Below, in pieces: positions 10,625 to 22,442 of a stretch of 64,000 nucleotides of DNA. Source of the DNA: Artemisia argyi (lineage: Eukaryota > Streptophyta > Magnoliopsida > Asterales > Asteraceae); assembly GCA_030686995.1 (NCBI GenBank), contig CM060709.1, forward strand, positions 18,443,360-18,507,359. The letters are read 5' to 3'. Made by a program: the position numbers and the translations under genes. The notes under the pieces are model-generated. The model was not told the origin of the DNA, did no database searches, and was given only the letters and a program-made list of their open reading frames with translations. Each line of letters begins with the position of its first letter. Position 1 is the first letter of the stretch.

Positions 10625-12467
10625 TATGAGCACTTGATTTAAATTTCTTATTAGGGGTTTTAATATAAAAATATACTAACTTCACATCTCTTTTTAAGCG
10701 TTTTTCATAATTTTTACCCAAATATTTGATTTCCCTTCCTCTAAAATTCACAAGCGGGAATTTTCCCTCCATGCTTTTCACCAAAAATTTAAACCCACTA
10801 CCATTTCATTTTATGTCCAATAATAAACAATAAAATACAATTATCTCTTTCAAAAAACCTCTGCTCCCACCACATGCCTACGATTCATCTTTCTGGTATG
10901 ATTTCGTGTTTAGTAAGGGTTTGTTTTATGTAATATTTATCTAATGATTAATTAACAAATATTACTTGTTTAATATTATGATTTGGGGTAGATTGAATTT
11001 TGAGTTTACTGTTGCTACATCTCAAGTAAGTGTATATATGACGACTTCGAATTTACGACAATAAGTTTGTGCCTTTAAGTTTATTAATAGTACTTGACTT
11101 GGTATGCAACTGACGATTGTACATAACAATGGACTTGGGTCTCGTCTCCTAATAACTATTTATATTTCTACTCATTTAAATATGTGTTTCTCTTGTTTTG
11201 ATTTCATTGGAGATATAATGCTCTTGTGCGTCATATGGAGCCCAAGAAACTAACAAAGGTTGTGAGTTAATGAACTTGAAAATGATCATTATATTCTGTA
11301 AGAAATTGCTTCTCATTTTCCTTATTAATTATTTATTTAATACTTCATTTATCATTTTTATGTGTATTTACTATTTATATTATTTGGATGTTTATCTTAT
11401 AATCCACCATTATTTATTGAAACAGCTTTTGTGGCTGTTTGGGATTACTTGTTGAGTCAATTGCTCATGCCAAGGTTTTGAAGTTTTGCATTTACGAGTC
11501 TGATTTTTCTACTTTAATTTTGCAGTTTTGATTTTAAGAAATTCTTGATTCGTTTAGATGGCCAGAGGTATGATTTCATTACTCACCGCGTGTTTGATTT
11601 AAGAATTGGTTATGGATGGTTATATGGTACAACTTACCAAGTACTAAATATATATAAAAATTTGTGGCAAGTAATTTTTAGTTTTAAATTACTTGTATGT
11701 AGATGCATTGATCTTGCATAAGCTCGTTTTGACTGGTTTGTACGTGGTCGATAGAAAATGATGCAAACGGTATTAAAAAATTATCTGATATGCCATTGGT
11801 AAGGAGTTTTTTCATCTTACAAAAAATTAGTATCGCTTTCTTATCATAACAACTAAATTGCTACTTATTGTTCTTGATATTTTTATTGACTTTGTATACA
11901 GGTTTGATACATTGGCTCATTTGCATTTGACAAGTTGAAGATAAGTGTGAAACAAGCACATATAAAGTTTTTTTTTGGTGTTCAAGTCTCTAAAAGGAGA
12001 TGAAATGTGGTGACACAATATATATTGATAGTTTGTTACATTGTAGATGCTATATGGAAATAGATGCTTGAATTGCATCCTTGATTGTGTATTTGGATAT
12101 GATTTATAATATTAAGTAAGAGTATTGGATTAGAATATTTGAATGCATGTTATTTATTGACTTTTGAATCATAATTGCATATAAATGAAAGCAAAAAACA
12201 TAAAATAGAAATCTATTGGTTCTTATGCAGCTCTATAATAGAAACTGGTTTTTACTGAAGGGAATTTTCATGTGATACTTGTTCAATTCTATAATCGAAA
12301 CTGGTTCTTACAATAAAACTAGTCTCAATGCTTTATAAAAAGAAACCGGTTACATAACCGGTTTTCATGTGTTTCAGTCAAAGAGATACCCCCTCACAGA
12401 GAGTGGTTCCAAAACCAATTTCCATAAGCTATTACAACCGGTCTCTGTGAACTTTTTTGTAGTAGTG

Positions 12468-13450
12468 CACTAAACATGTAACATGTGTTGCTTAAACTTG
12501 ACTTTTAGAACGCGCACACAGGATAGACGAGATCTCTTCAAACCACAAAAAAAAACTACTAACACATCAAACAATCTATTTTACTGGCACTATTAGCTGG
12601 GAGAACCTTGAAATTTGGATACCATGTAGTAAAAACTTACTTGAGTGAATTTGTTATACACGATCTCTATATATAAATAACTCATCATATACTGTTAAAA
12701 GAATCCTCTTGATAGTAAAGAATCAAACTAAAAAATAAATGGATAATTGTCTAAAAATGCATCGAGCTGGACTTTTTTTCTTTTTTCTTTTTTCTTTTTT
12801 TTTTTTTTTCATTTTTAACTTTTCTATTATTTAATTATCAAACTTGCTAATATTTCATAATGTAGGCATTGTTACACATAAGGTTCGACTTGACCATTGA
12901 AACTTGCTAAAACGTGGCATTTGAAGCTTGTGACACGCCGAACCTTAATGTCTACAATAAGAAATGTTATTAGCAAGTTTATTAAACAGGGAAAATAATA
13001 ATTCAGCGTATACAAAAGAAAAAAAGTGCCAACTTGAAAGGATTTTTATATAATTTTTCCTAAAATAAAATAGAAAAATATTTATAAGAAAAAGGCGTTG
13101 TATGGCTTAAAACAAACCACGAATAGCTTGCAATGGCAGATTTGACAAGTTATCTTTGCATGCATGCATGCGTTTACTGGGTCAAGTACGTTCAATTGTA
13201 TTAAGTACTAACAAATTATATAGAAATTGTCCAGCAGTCCTGGCCCTTGAAAGCGAAATCTGAAGGCAGGAAGAAACTGAATAGAAATTTAATCGCTCTT
13301 TCTTTGGACTTACATAAAAGGTCGATCTAGCTATATATATGTGTCTTTATTGTTTATTTATATATATCTCAAACCTAGATGTTTAAGTCCTGTCTACTAA
13401 ATTAAGTACAATCTTTATTTAAGTTTTATTCTGGAGAAGGAATTAAGTCA
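12468..13450 (+). promoter_or_regulatory. upstream region of MP copy 2
   Basis: This spacer aligns with the regions before MP copies 1 and 3. The TATA position carries TACATAAA at 13311-13318, one base off the TATATAAA of the other copies. No gene is present. A C/T-rich tract lies near 12770-12810. Confidence 0.55.
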
Positions 13451-15081
13451 ATGGAAAGTACTCCTAGACCTAAAAGTAGTCCTAGTCCTAAGGATGCCAT
13501 GCCGTGGGTGGGGTTGTATGTTGCTGGAGCATCTTTGGCTTGCACTCTTGCAATGGCAGCCGATACCTTCCAAGGATTTCGAAAATGGAAACTCTGGTTT
13601 CCAAATAATTTTTTTGTATTGAATACTGTTTCTATCACACTTATTGCAATAGCAATGAAGCTACCAGTAGATCTAAATACAAACATGTCTGATAATGATG
13701 GAGAATGGAACGCAAGAAACAGTAGCATCGTTTTCTTGGTCACCATGTTATCCAATTTTCTCCCTTCTTTAGGGCTTATGGATGACAAGGAACTTCTAGT
13801 AAACATGGTAGCATGGAGTATCCTCTTGATCACCATTACCGTAAATGTATCGATACAAATATTTATTGCAGGGAATCTTCCTGATCCTTCTGAAATATTG
13901 TATTTTATATTGTTGTTATTTGGTATTCTATGGGTTTTTCAACAGCTTTCACAGTTCCGGCATCGAGAAGAATTTTAGAACACATGTACAAAGAGTTGCA
14001 CGGATTGGCTTCATGTCCTCAAGAGATAAAGTTTTCCTATGAAGAACTCGAGCAGAATGTCAAAAAGTATTGGATGATGGCAGAAACTGGTAACCCGCAA
14101 TTTGCGATTGCTTGTTCAGAGGTTGCTTCTGCTTTTGGGTTTATAGGCTTACTTTTCTCAGTTCACTAGTAGCAGAATTTACTAATGGTTTCGAATTTGA
14201 CACACAAATCTCAGATTATAAGTGGTCACTAGTGGTAATTGATGGCGTCCAGTCAATTGGGGCTTGTATAGGTAGTATAGCACCAGCTTTTAGATGTTTT
14301 GCGGCTACCAATTATTTTGAACTCTCGAAAAAACGGAGTGTGAATCATCTCAACATTTTCAAAGTTGAGGAACATTGGACCCAAATGCTTCAAATTTGGA
14401 AAGGTCGTCATGTCCGTTCACATATCCCTGGCAGTCATTGCAAAATAGTTTTCCATATTTCCAAAAACTTGATTTTGAACATTTGTATATCACTTCAGAT
14501 AATGGTTGTTGTTATATGTAAACTGATATGTCTCATTCCCAGATCTTTTCTGATCTTAATCTCCTACTGTTGGTACTTCTGCAAGTTGTTGAAAAGGTTC
14601 TTCAAAAAGGAAGTAAATGTATCCAGCAGCAAAGCAAGATCAGAGATGAAAAAATATGCTATGTATGTTCTACAAATTGAAGACGATGCAAAGCTTTCAG
14701 AGAGAATATCAAGAAATGCACTTAAATCAATTAATAAACTTCTTTCAAAGTCTGAAAAGGATGAGCCAGGTAATCTAATAAAGCTTCTAAAGAAATCTAC
14801 AGGATTTATAGGAGTTTTAGAGTTCGACAACGATCAAGTCCCACCTCTACATTCGGAAGAAACCAAAAATTCCTGGAGTCTAGTAGTAGTGACATTAACA
14901 GCCATTGCCGTTGCACTTCCAAACACAGCTGGTGACATTGGTGAGGGGTTAATTGCTAGTATGAGGGAAGGCCTCCGGATCGTAAGAAATGTTGAAGAAT
15001 GTCTTAATGCAGATAGTGACTTGGTAAAGACAAGAAAAGCATCTAGACGTGTGTGGACACAAGTTGAAGTATACCGCAAGT

Positions 15082-15870
15082 TGTTGGTTTTATAGACAAA
15101 ATAATAATAGTCGTGTGTTAGGATCGAACTTGAGATCACGGGATTGCACACAATACGTATGAAGAGGAAATGTAATAATTATTTATAAAATGTTATAATT
15201 AATTATTAAACACAAAACAAATAAATAATAATTAGTATTATTGATTAATGACTAATTAATTATTAAACGAAGATTAGGAAACTAATTACTAGACATTACA
15301 TGGAAACAAAAGAAGGTTCCGGAATCCCCTAGGGGTTCCAAAACCGATCGGCCCAAGGAGAAAAACCACCTCCATTGTGCCTTGAGCTCCAAGTAATGAC
15401 TAGTATATAAGCAAACCCAAGGTTAAGAGTTTTCTCATAACTTGTACACACACAACTTGGGGTTTTCTTCTCTTCTCTTTTCTTTGGTCGATCCAAAACC
15501 GAACACCCCTAAGGGTTTCGTTTTTCATACATCAACAAAGGGTTTTGTGATTTACTTGCATAAACTTTTCCTTGAATTAGTACGTGTGTACAAGAACGTG
15601 AATCAAACACACTATTGTTTGATTCTTGGATTGAATTACAAAAAGGTAAGGGGTAATTCATATAATCCTTATAAACCCTAATTAGGGTTCATTGGTTCCG
15701 GAAGATTGCATTGATTCTTGTTCGGGCTAGAATCACTACGGTATGTTTACTATTTAAATTAATGATTAATTAATTACATGTTATTTGATCCATTATAATT
15801 GCTTCCGCTCATGCTCACTTTGATGTTCATGGTTTATTAATATGATTGTCATGATATAATAATTCCAACA
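15082..15870 (+). repeat. 5' LTR of the copia element
   Basis: The LTR is 789 bp with TGTTGG/CCAACA ends. A TATATAA box at 15404-15410 probably sets the U3/R boundary a little downstream. A 79-codon ORF inside is duplicated in the 3' LTR and is not a gene. Confidence 0.97.
15404..15410 (+). promoter_or_regulatory. LTR TATA box
   Basis: TATATAA within the 5' LTR, repeated in the 3' LTR 7361 bp downstream. It is the likely core promoter for the genomic RNA; transcription would start about 30 bases later. Confidence 0.6.
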
Positions 15871-15871
15871 G

Positions 15872-15886
15872 TGGTATCAGAGACAG
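15872..15886 (+). other. primer binding site
   Basis: TGGTATCAGAGACAGG follows the LTR after one base. It is complementary to the 3' end of initiator methionine tRNA apart from an A where C is usual, as in most plant copia elements. Confidence 0.85.
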
Positions 15887-17570
15887 GTTATAATGTGTAA
15901 TTAATTATCGCAACGCATAAAAATTGGATTTTGATTCGTATAGTTACATGTTTTTTTTAGGGTTTATGTTTTTTTTCCCTAACCCTAATTTTTGGGTCGA
16001 ATGACCTTTTAGGGTTTTTAGGGTTTTGCTTTTATTTTTTTTTTAAAATTGACTAGAAACCCTAAGATGTCATGTAATTGTTATGCGTTTTAGTAAACGA
16101 TCTTGGTGCAATATGTTAATTGTTAAGCTAAATCCATGAAAAAGTGCATATTTGCATGGATTTTTATTGTGTTATTTAAATGGTTTAAATTGATTATATA
16201 TATTAATGGTTAAGTTATATTAAAACATGTAAATTTTAATAGATGTCGAATTGGGGAAGACTCCAATATTAAGTAATCAATTATGTGCTATGTGGTATTT
16301 ATTTAATTTTGGCTTACGCAATCGATTTATCGATGTATGTGGCTCTTTTTCTAAGAAAAAGAAAGCCCTAATTGAATTAATACGTTATACGCCTAGATTT
16401 GATTATTAATAGGACTCTTTAATAAGATTTGCATGTGGCTACATGTTTTATACATATTTAATTGTTATGATTATGTATATGTGTTTATTTAGTTGTTTTA
16501 TCTTTTTATTGCAAATTACTTGTTTTGTTTATTTATTGTGTTAGACATGTTTATATAAACGAAAAGGGTAATTTTTTGAATAGAAAAATAATATGGACTA
16601 AATAATGGCGAAATTATTTTGGTTTTTAAGAGTTAAAATTTCAAAGGATTGGTTGATTGATGTTTTTGTACGTAATGGTTAAATAGGCTCGACCGAAGTT
16701 TACACACTATAAGATGGGTATAAGGATGGCAACGCATTAAATTGTGGCCTTGGATAGACAACATTCATGTCTTAACGCTCGTTTGTGTGTAAATTAGACT
16801 TACCGAACAACCATTACATGTACATTGTCATCTTAAGGGTGAATAATCCACAATTCCACAATGATTATCCGAAACACTAAGCTTTCGGGCTTATGCAAAA
16901 GTACGATATAGTGGACGATAATTGATGGTTATTCTTTAATTGGTGAATCCGATACCTCAATCAAAACTTTGTTATTTTACTCTTAGATAATTGGTAATAA
17001 AAATGTTTTGTAAAACCAATGTTATGAAGTTGTATGCATGCTTCTTCATACATTATTTTGATCACATCAAAATAGTAATACCCTTATTAAATTAAGTTGA
17101 ATGCCATCTAATTAAGAACACTTGAAGTTGTAATTTACGTCATAGTGAGACTTGGCGAGATTGCAATGGAAAGGTAAATTTCATAAATTCATTGCTAGCA
17201 GATCAACTGATGTGATGGATTTGTGAGTTTACAGTTTTTAAGTTAGACGACTTAAATTGAGTAGGAAGTGAGACTTGGACACAAGGCATTAAGATGGGGA
17301 CTAAACATGCTTACAATACAAATGTTTTGTGATTGTAAATCCCATATATCTAGGAATTGGACAAATGTTATGCCAATTACTTGTACGACAAGTTACCTCA
17401 TATTATACTTTCATTCCTAGCAGATCAACTGAATGTGATGAAACTATGTTTATGGAGGATCCTAGTTTTCAAGATTATTCTATGGATTTATTTTCCTTGG
17501 GTATTTTAATTTTCTTGAAAAATTGTATTATCAAAAATACTAATGTTTTGAACTTTCTTTATCTGTAGAA
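15887..17570 (+). other. copia untranslated leader
   Basis: A 1.7-kb non-coding leader lies between the primer site and gag. It is T-rich, has no long ORF, and contains a repeated AGCAGATCAACTGA word (about 17200 and 17416). It ends ATCTGTAGAA just before the gag ATG. Confidence 0.7.
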
Positions 17571-17864
17571 ATGGCTCAAACTGATAACACCAACTTATGT
17601 TCTGTGTTCAAAACTTATTTTGAACGAGAAAAATTGACTGGCTCAGAAAATTTCAATGATTGGTACCGTTCACTAAGGATTGTCCTGCGAGTGACTGGTC
17701 AACTCGAAATCTTGAAAAAGCCTTGTCCTGAAGAACCTGTAGGCGAGGCAGCTACTGATGCTGCTAAGGCCAAATGGAATCTTGATAGCAAGGAACATAT
17801 TGATGTGGCCGCAATGATGTTAGGGGGAATGTCCACATCTCTTCAAAGGCAGTTTGAGGAGTAG
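17571..17864 (+). pseudogene. copia gag N-terminal part, closed by an in-frame TAG
   Basis: The 97-codon frame starts at the ATG at 17571 and has typical plant copia Gag features (KLTGSENFNDWYRSLRIVLR). TAG at 17862-17864 interrupts it, and the same frame resumes two codons later and continues through pol. In related elements Gag is continuous here, so this looks like a nonsense change. The following bases TTTCCC do not match the known CARYYA readthrough context, so efficient readthrough is not indicated. Confidence 0.85.
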
Positions 17865-17870
17865 TTTCCC

Positions 17871-20800
17871 ATGAACATGATTGATGAACTCAAGAAACTT
17901 TATGAGAAACCATCAAATGTAGAGATTTACGATTTGATGGAAGCTCTACATGGTTGTAAGCAAGGACCTGGTGAACCTGTGAGTGCTCATGTGTTGAAAA
18001 TGAAGAGTTACATGGATCAACTACAAACACTTGGGAAACCCTATGACAATGATATGGCTGTGAACTTAATCAATAGATCCCTTGATAAGGAATTTAGTGG
18101 TTTCGTGAGGAACTTCAATATGCATTGCGTGGGGAAGACTGTAAGTGAATTGCACGCACTGCTCATTGATTATGAGAAAGGTACACCACAAAAGGCTCCT
18201 ACGCCCCAAGTACTAGCAATACAAGGGGGTAGAATTAACAAGCCAAATGCGAACAAGAAGAAGGGTAAAGGAAAGAAGAAGGATGATAAGAATAAGCAAG
18301 TTATGGCTTATCAACCACCTTCACCAAAGAAGAACCCTTCTATCAAGAATAATCCAAAGAAGGATCAAGGATGCCATTACTGCAAGGTGATGGGCCATTG
18401 GAAAAGGAATTGTCCTCTTTATCTCGATGACTTGCGAAACAATAAGGTTAAGAAGACTGGGCACATGGGCGCCAGCACTTCAGGTAACTTATTTGTCATT
18501 GAATTATTTACTTTATCTCGTGAAATAAATTCCTGGATATATGATACTGGATGTGGTATTAATATTTGTAATACACTACAGGGGTTTAGAGAGGAAAGGA
18601 GACTAGCTTATGGGGAGCAATTTCTGCATGTGGGAAATGGAGCACAAGCAGCAGTTGAAGCCATAGGAATGTTTGATTTAGTTTTACCTTCGGGTTTAGT
18701 ACTTTGTTTAAACAATTGTCATTATGCACCTTCTATAATTAGAGGTGTTGTTTCCTTTTCATGTTTGTTGGATCTTGGTTTTTCTCATACTATTGATGGC
18801 AATAAAATTTCTGTTTCTTTAAATGGTGTATTTTATTTTAATGCTGTTGCTGTGAATGGTGTGTTTGAAATTGATATGAATAATTGTGTGACTTCCAACA
18901 ATAATAATAATTCGATGTACAGCATAAGTAAGAGAATGAAGTATGACTTGAATTCGTCTTACCTTTGGCACTGTAGACTTGCCCATATTGGCAAGACTCA
19001 CATGCAAAAGCTGCAACGTGAAGGGCTTTTGAATGATATCATTGATGAGTCATTTGATAAATGCGAATCTTGTATTTCTGGGAAGATGACGAAGAAACCT
19101 TTTCATAATAATATGGAAAGAGCTTCGGATCTACTTGGTTTAATACACACGGATGTATGTGGACCACTTAGACATGTGTCAAGGAGAGGTGCTGTCTACT
19201 TCTTAACTTTTACGGATGATTTCAGCCGTTATGGTTATGTTTATTTACTTAAGTATAAACATGAGGTGTTTGAAACATTTAAAGTTTTCAAAGCAGAAGT
19301 AGAATTGCAATTGGGAAAGAAGATTAAAGCTCTTCGTTCTGATCGAGGTGGTGAATACCTTAGTCAAGATTTTAAAGATTTCTTAACTGAGAATGGAATT
19401 GTCCAGAATCTCACATCTCCATATACTCCACAACAAAATGGTGTATCTGAGAGAAGGAATCGTACATTGTTGGACATGGTTCGATCAATGTATAATCTTA
19501 CTAACCTTCCTTTGTCTTTTTGGGATTATGCTCTTGAATCAGCTGTTCGTATTTTGAATATGGTTCCCACCAAGAAGGTTGATAAGACACCATATGAGAT
19601 ATGGACTGGAAAGGCTCCGAACTTGTCTTATTTAAAGGTCTGGGGTTGTGAGGCGTATGTTAAACGTGACTCACAAGATAAACTCCAACAAAGATCTGTA
19701 AAATGCATTTTTATAGGATACCCTAAGGAAACTATGGGTTACTATTTTTACTGCCCACCTGAGAACAAAGTGTTTGTTGCAAGATATGGTGATTTTCTTG
19801 AAAGTGAATTTGTGGTTCAAGAAATCAGTGGGAGAGTATATGATTTAGAAGATGATCTAAATAATGCATTGCCTTCAGAAAACACTAGCACACTTCCTAT
19901 AGAACCGGAAAGTCTGGGTCCTCCACCGGAAGTGGAAGTAATTCCCATTCGCAGATCTGCGAGATCTGTAAAAGCTCCTGACCGTCTATGTCTTAATGTA
20001 GAGGTTGATCAGCATACACTAGGGGATCTTAATGAACCTACTAGTTATAGAGCTGCCATTAATAGCCCTCAAAAAGCTAAATGGAAAGCTGCTATGGATG
20101 GGGAAATACAATCCATGCATGACAATGAAGTCTGGGAAGAAGTTGACTTACCTCCTGGTGCCAAGGTAGTTGGGAGTAAGTGGCTTTACAAAATCAAGAC
20201 TGACATGGATGGATATGCACACATTTATAAGGCTCGTCTAGTTGCTAAAGGTTTTACTCAAACTTTTGGAATAGATTACGAGGAGACGTTTTCTCCTGTA
20301 GCAGACATAAGAGCTATAAGAATACTCATAGCTATAGCAGCGTACTATGACTATGAGATTTGGCAAATGGATGTGAAAACCGCTTTCTTAAATGGTCATC
20401 TAGATGAAGACATCTATATGGCACAACCAGAAGGGTTTGAAAATCCAGAATTTCCAAATCATGTTTGCAAGCTTAAGAGATCCATTTATGGATTAAAGCA
20501 AGCGTCACGACAATGGAACAAGAGGTTTGATGCTGAAATTAAAAAGTTTGGATTCACTCAAAATCTTGATGAGCCATGTGTGTATCACAAAGCTAGTGGG
20601 AGTGATAATGTAACTTTCCTAATTCTTTATGTTGATGACATATTAATCATGGGAAAAGACATTCCAAGTTTGCAAAAGGTTAAGGCATATCTTGGAAAGT
20701 GCTTTTCTATGAAAGATTTAGGAGAAGCTGCATACATTCTGGGAATCAAAATCTATAGAGATAGATCAAGGCGGTTAATTGGATTAAGTCAAAGTGCTTA

Positions 20801-21635
20801 CATTGACAAAATATTGAAAAGATTCAATATGCAAAATTCCAAGAAAGGATATTTGCCGATGGAAGTAAAACATGGCTTATGTAATGAGTTTTGTGCTTCA
20901 ACACCTGAAGAGGTGGCTCGCATGAGTAAAGTTCCTTATGTTTCGGCTGTAGGATCTATTATGTATGCGGTTAAGTGCACAAGGCCAGATGTGGCGTTTG
21001 CTCAAAATATTACCAGTCAATTTCAACAGAATCCAGGTGAAAAACATTGGATTGCTGTTAAACATATTCTTAAGTATTTGAGGAATACAAAAGATATGTT
21101 TTTGGTATATGGTGGAAATCCATCTACAGAACTTTGTGTTACAGGTTTCTGTGATGCATCCTTTCAAAGTAATAAAGATGATTCGAAGTCTCAGACGGGT
21201 TATGTCTTTGTTATCAATGGAGGAGCTGTAGATTGGAGGAGCAAGAAGCAGAGTACAATTGCGATGTCTGCAACAGAAGCTGAATACATTGCTGCTTCGG
21301 AAGCTGCTATGGAGGCTGTTTGGATTAGGAAATTCGTTTCTGGGCTTGGTGTTATGCCTTCAATTGAATTACCTATTAATATGTATTGTGACAATTCTGC
21401 TGCAATCATATTTGCCAATGAACCTGGAGTCATGAGGGGCACCAGACATTTTCTACGGAAGTATCACTTTGTTCGTGAAAAGGTTGACGAAGGTGAAATA
21501 AATCTGTTGAAGGTTCACACAGATGAAAACTTAGCTGATCCGTTCACTAAGGCTTTGGCGAAAGACAAGCTTAATGAATTAGCCAATGGAATTGGACTTA
21601 AATTAGCTAGTAGTTTCATGCATAACTGTGATTAG
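17871..21635 (+). CDS. copia Gag (C-terminal) - Pol polyprotein
   Basis: A 1254-codon open frame. Zinc knuckle C-X2-C-X4-H-X4-C is at residues 168-181, and the aspartic protease DTG at 225-227. The GAG-pre-integrase HHCC region follows (WHCRLAHIG ... CESC). The integrase catalytic triad is D428, D491, E527 with exact D-35-E spacing. Reverse transcriptase carries YVDD at 920-923, and RNase H starts around D1095 with TEAEYIA and CDNSAA. All catalytic motifs are present. This makes reverse transcription and integration, but its link to the Gag N-terminus is cut by the TAG at 17862. The first listed codon is an internal methionine, not a natural start. Confidence 0.95.
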   Translation: MNMIDELKKLYEKPSNVEIYDLMEALHGCKQGPGEPVSAHVLKMKSYMDQLQTLGKPYDNDMAVNLINRSLDKEFSGFVRNFNMHCVGKTVSELHALLIDYEKGTPQKAPTPQVLAIQGGRINKPNANKKKGKGKKKDDKNKQVMAYQPPSPKKNPSIKNNPKKDQGCHYCKVMGHWKRNCPLYLDDLRNNKVKKTGHMGASTSGNLFVIELFTLSREINSWIYDTGCGINICNTLQGFREERRLAYGEQFLHVGNGAQAAVEAIGMFDLVLPSGLVLCLNNCHYAPSIIRGVVSFSCLLDLGFSHTIDGNKISVSLNGVFYFNAVAVNGVFEIDMNNCVTSNNNNNSMYSISKRMKYDLNSSYLWHCRLAHIGKTHMQKLQREGLLNDIIDESFDKCESCISGKMTKKPFHNNMERASDLLGLIHTDVCGPLRHVSRRGAVYFLTFTDDFSRYGYVYLLKYKHEVFETFKVFKAEVELQLGKKIKALRSDRGGEYLSQDFKDFLTENGIVQNLTSPYTPQQNGVSERRNRTLLDMVRSMYNLTNLPLSFWDYALESAVRILNMVPTKKVDKTPYEIWTGKAPNLSYLKVWGCEAYVKRDSQDKLQQRSVKCIFIGYPKETMGYYFYCPPENKVFVARYGDFLESEFVVQEISGRVYDLEDDLNNALPSENTSTLPIEPESLGPPPEVEVIPIRRSARSVKAPDRLCLNVEVDQHTLGDLNEPTSYRAAINSPQKAKWKAAMDGEIQSMHDNEVWEEVDLPPGAKVVGSKWLYKIKTDMDGYAHIYKARLVAKGFTQTFGIDYEETFSPVADIRAIRILIAIAAYYDYEIWQMDVKTAFLNGHLDEDIYMAQPEGFENPEFPNHVCKLKRSIYGLKQASRQWNKRFDAEIKKFGFTQNLDEPCVYHKASGSDNVTFLILYVDDILIMGKDIPSLQKVKAYLGKCFSMKDLGEAAYILGIKIYRDRSRRLIGLSQSAYIDKILKRFNMQNSKKGYLPMEVKHGLCNEFCASTPEEVARMSKVPYVSAVGSIMYAVKCTRPDVAFAQNITSQFQQNPGEKHWIAVKHILKYLRNTKDMFLVYGGNPSTELCVTGFCDASFQSNKDDSKSQTGYVFVINGGAVDWRSKKQSTIAMSATEAEYIAASEAAMEAVWIRKFVSGLGVMPSIELPINMYCDNSAAIIFANEPGVMRGTRHFLRKYHFVREKVDEGEINLLKVHTDENLADPFTKALAKDKLNELANGIGLKLASSFMHNCD

Positions 21636-22432
21636 TATTTGGATAAAGGATATTGTAAACAATTATTATTTTAATGAAATAAAGTATGTTGGTATGTTTA
21701 TTTCTTTTGTTAATTATTGTTGTCCTATTTTTGCATGTTTAAATCCATGAATAAGAGTTATTCTAAATTGTCCGTTGTCAGTTAATAATATGGGAATATT
21801 ATTAAATTAAGACAAATCTGAAGTTGATATAATATACTTAAGTATATTGATGCGTAGACATGTCATTTCCGATGATATTCGATGATACTGAATATAGGAC
21901 TTATCCCAACTATATGATGTTACTTTATGGATCTTGTCATTAAGTAAATCATAAGAAGTTATCCTTAGACTTGAGATACAAGATAACGGTCATGAATGTA
22001 GTACATTTTTTGTGAAACAACTTAACGCTATACGTAACTGGTAGTCATAAGGGTTGTTTTCGGAAGTGTTACAAAGTTTGTGTGTTTTGCTTGTAGTCAA
22101 TAAAGAATTTGTTCCTTCAAATTAATTTTTGGAGTTTAATACTGCTGGGCCCCTCGTAGGGTTGTCAAGGTGTTTGCGTGGCCACGCCCAAGGTCTTTTA
22201 TGAAAGGTTCAAAAGATTTGGTAATCTTGTCAATCACTAACAACGAGAAACAGAATGGTTAATTAAGGAATGACCTAGATCCATATCCTTATTAACGTAG
22301 TATTAGAAACAAAGGGATAATAATAATGAGAAATCATTAAAAGGTTTTCCAGGAGCCTTACTCAAGTTGTACTAGAGGCATCGACGTGTTGCAAGACGCT
22401 AATCGATGTGATCACACTATTATGATATGTCT
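21636..22432 (+). other. copia 3' non-coding segment
   Basis: About 800 bp separate the pol stop from the polypurine tract. No ORF of note is present; this probably carries 3' regulatory RNA sequence. Confidence 0.6.
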
Positions 22433-22442
22433 AAGTGGGAGC
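22433..22442 (+). other. polypurine tract
   Basis: AAGTGGGAGC directly precedes the 3' LTR. This is the usual plus-strand primer of plant copia elements. Confidence 0.85.

Larger units (their letters stand above)
9537..12467. mobile_element. non-autonomous CACTA (En/Spm) element
   Basis: The element starts CACTACTACAAAAAA and ends TTTTTTGTAGTAGTG, perfect CACTA inverted repeats, with a 3-bp CAC duplication (9534-9536 and 12468-12470). The empty site in the sister units reads AAACACTAAAC. Both ends carry many subterminal AACCGGTTT / AAACTGGTT words, as expected for CACTA transposase binding sites. No transposase was found in its 2.9 kb; part of the interior is nested MITE DNA (9934-10624). 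Confidence 0.92.

Noticed and set aside
14834..15151. Minus-strand ORF with a relative at 35395-35640
   Set aside because: Antisense shadow of the conserved MP coding region.
15442..15681. 79-codon ORF, repeated exactly at 22803-23042
   Set aside because: It lies wholly inside the copia LTRs and has no protein features; it is duplicated because the LTR is.
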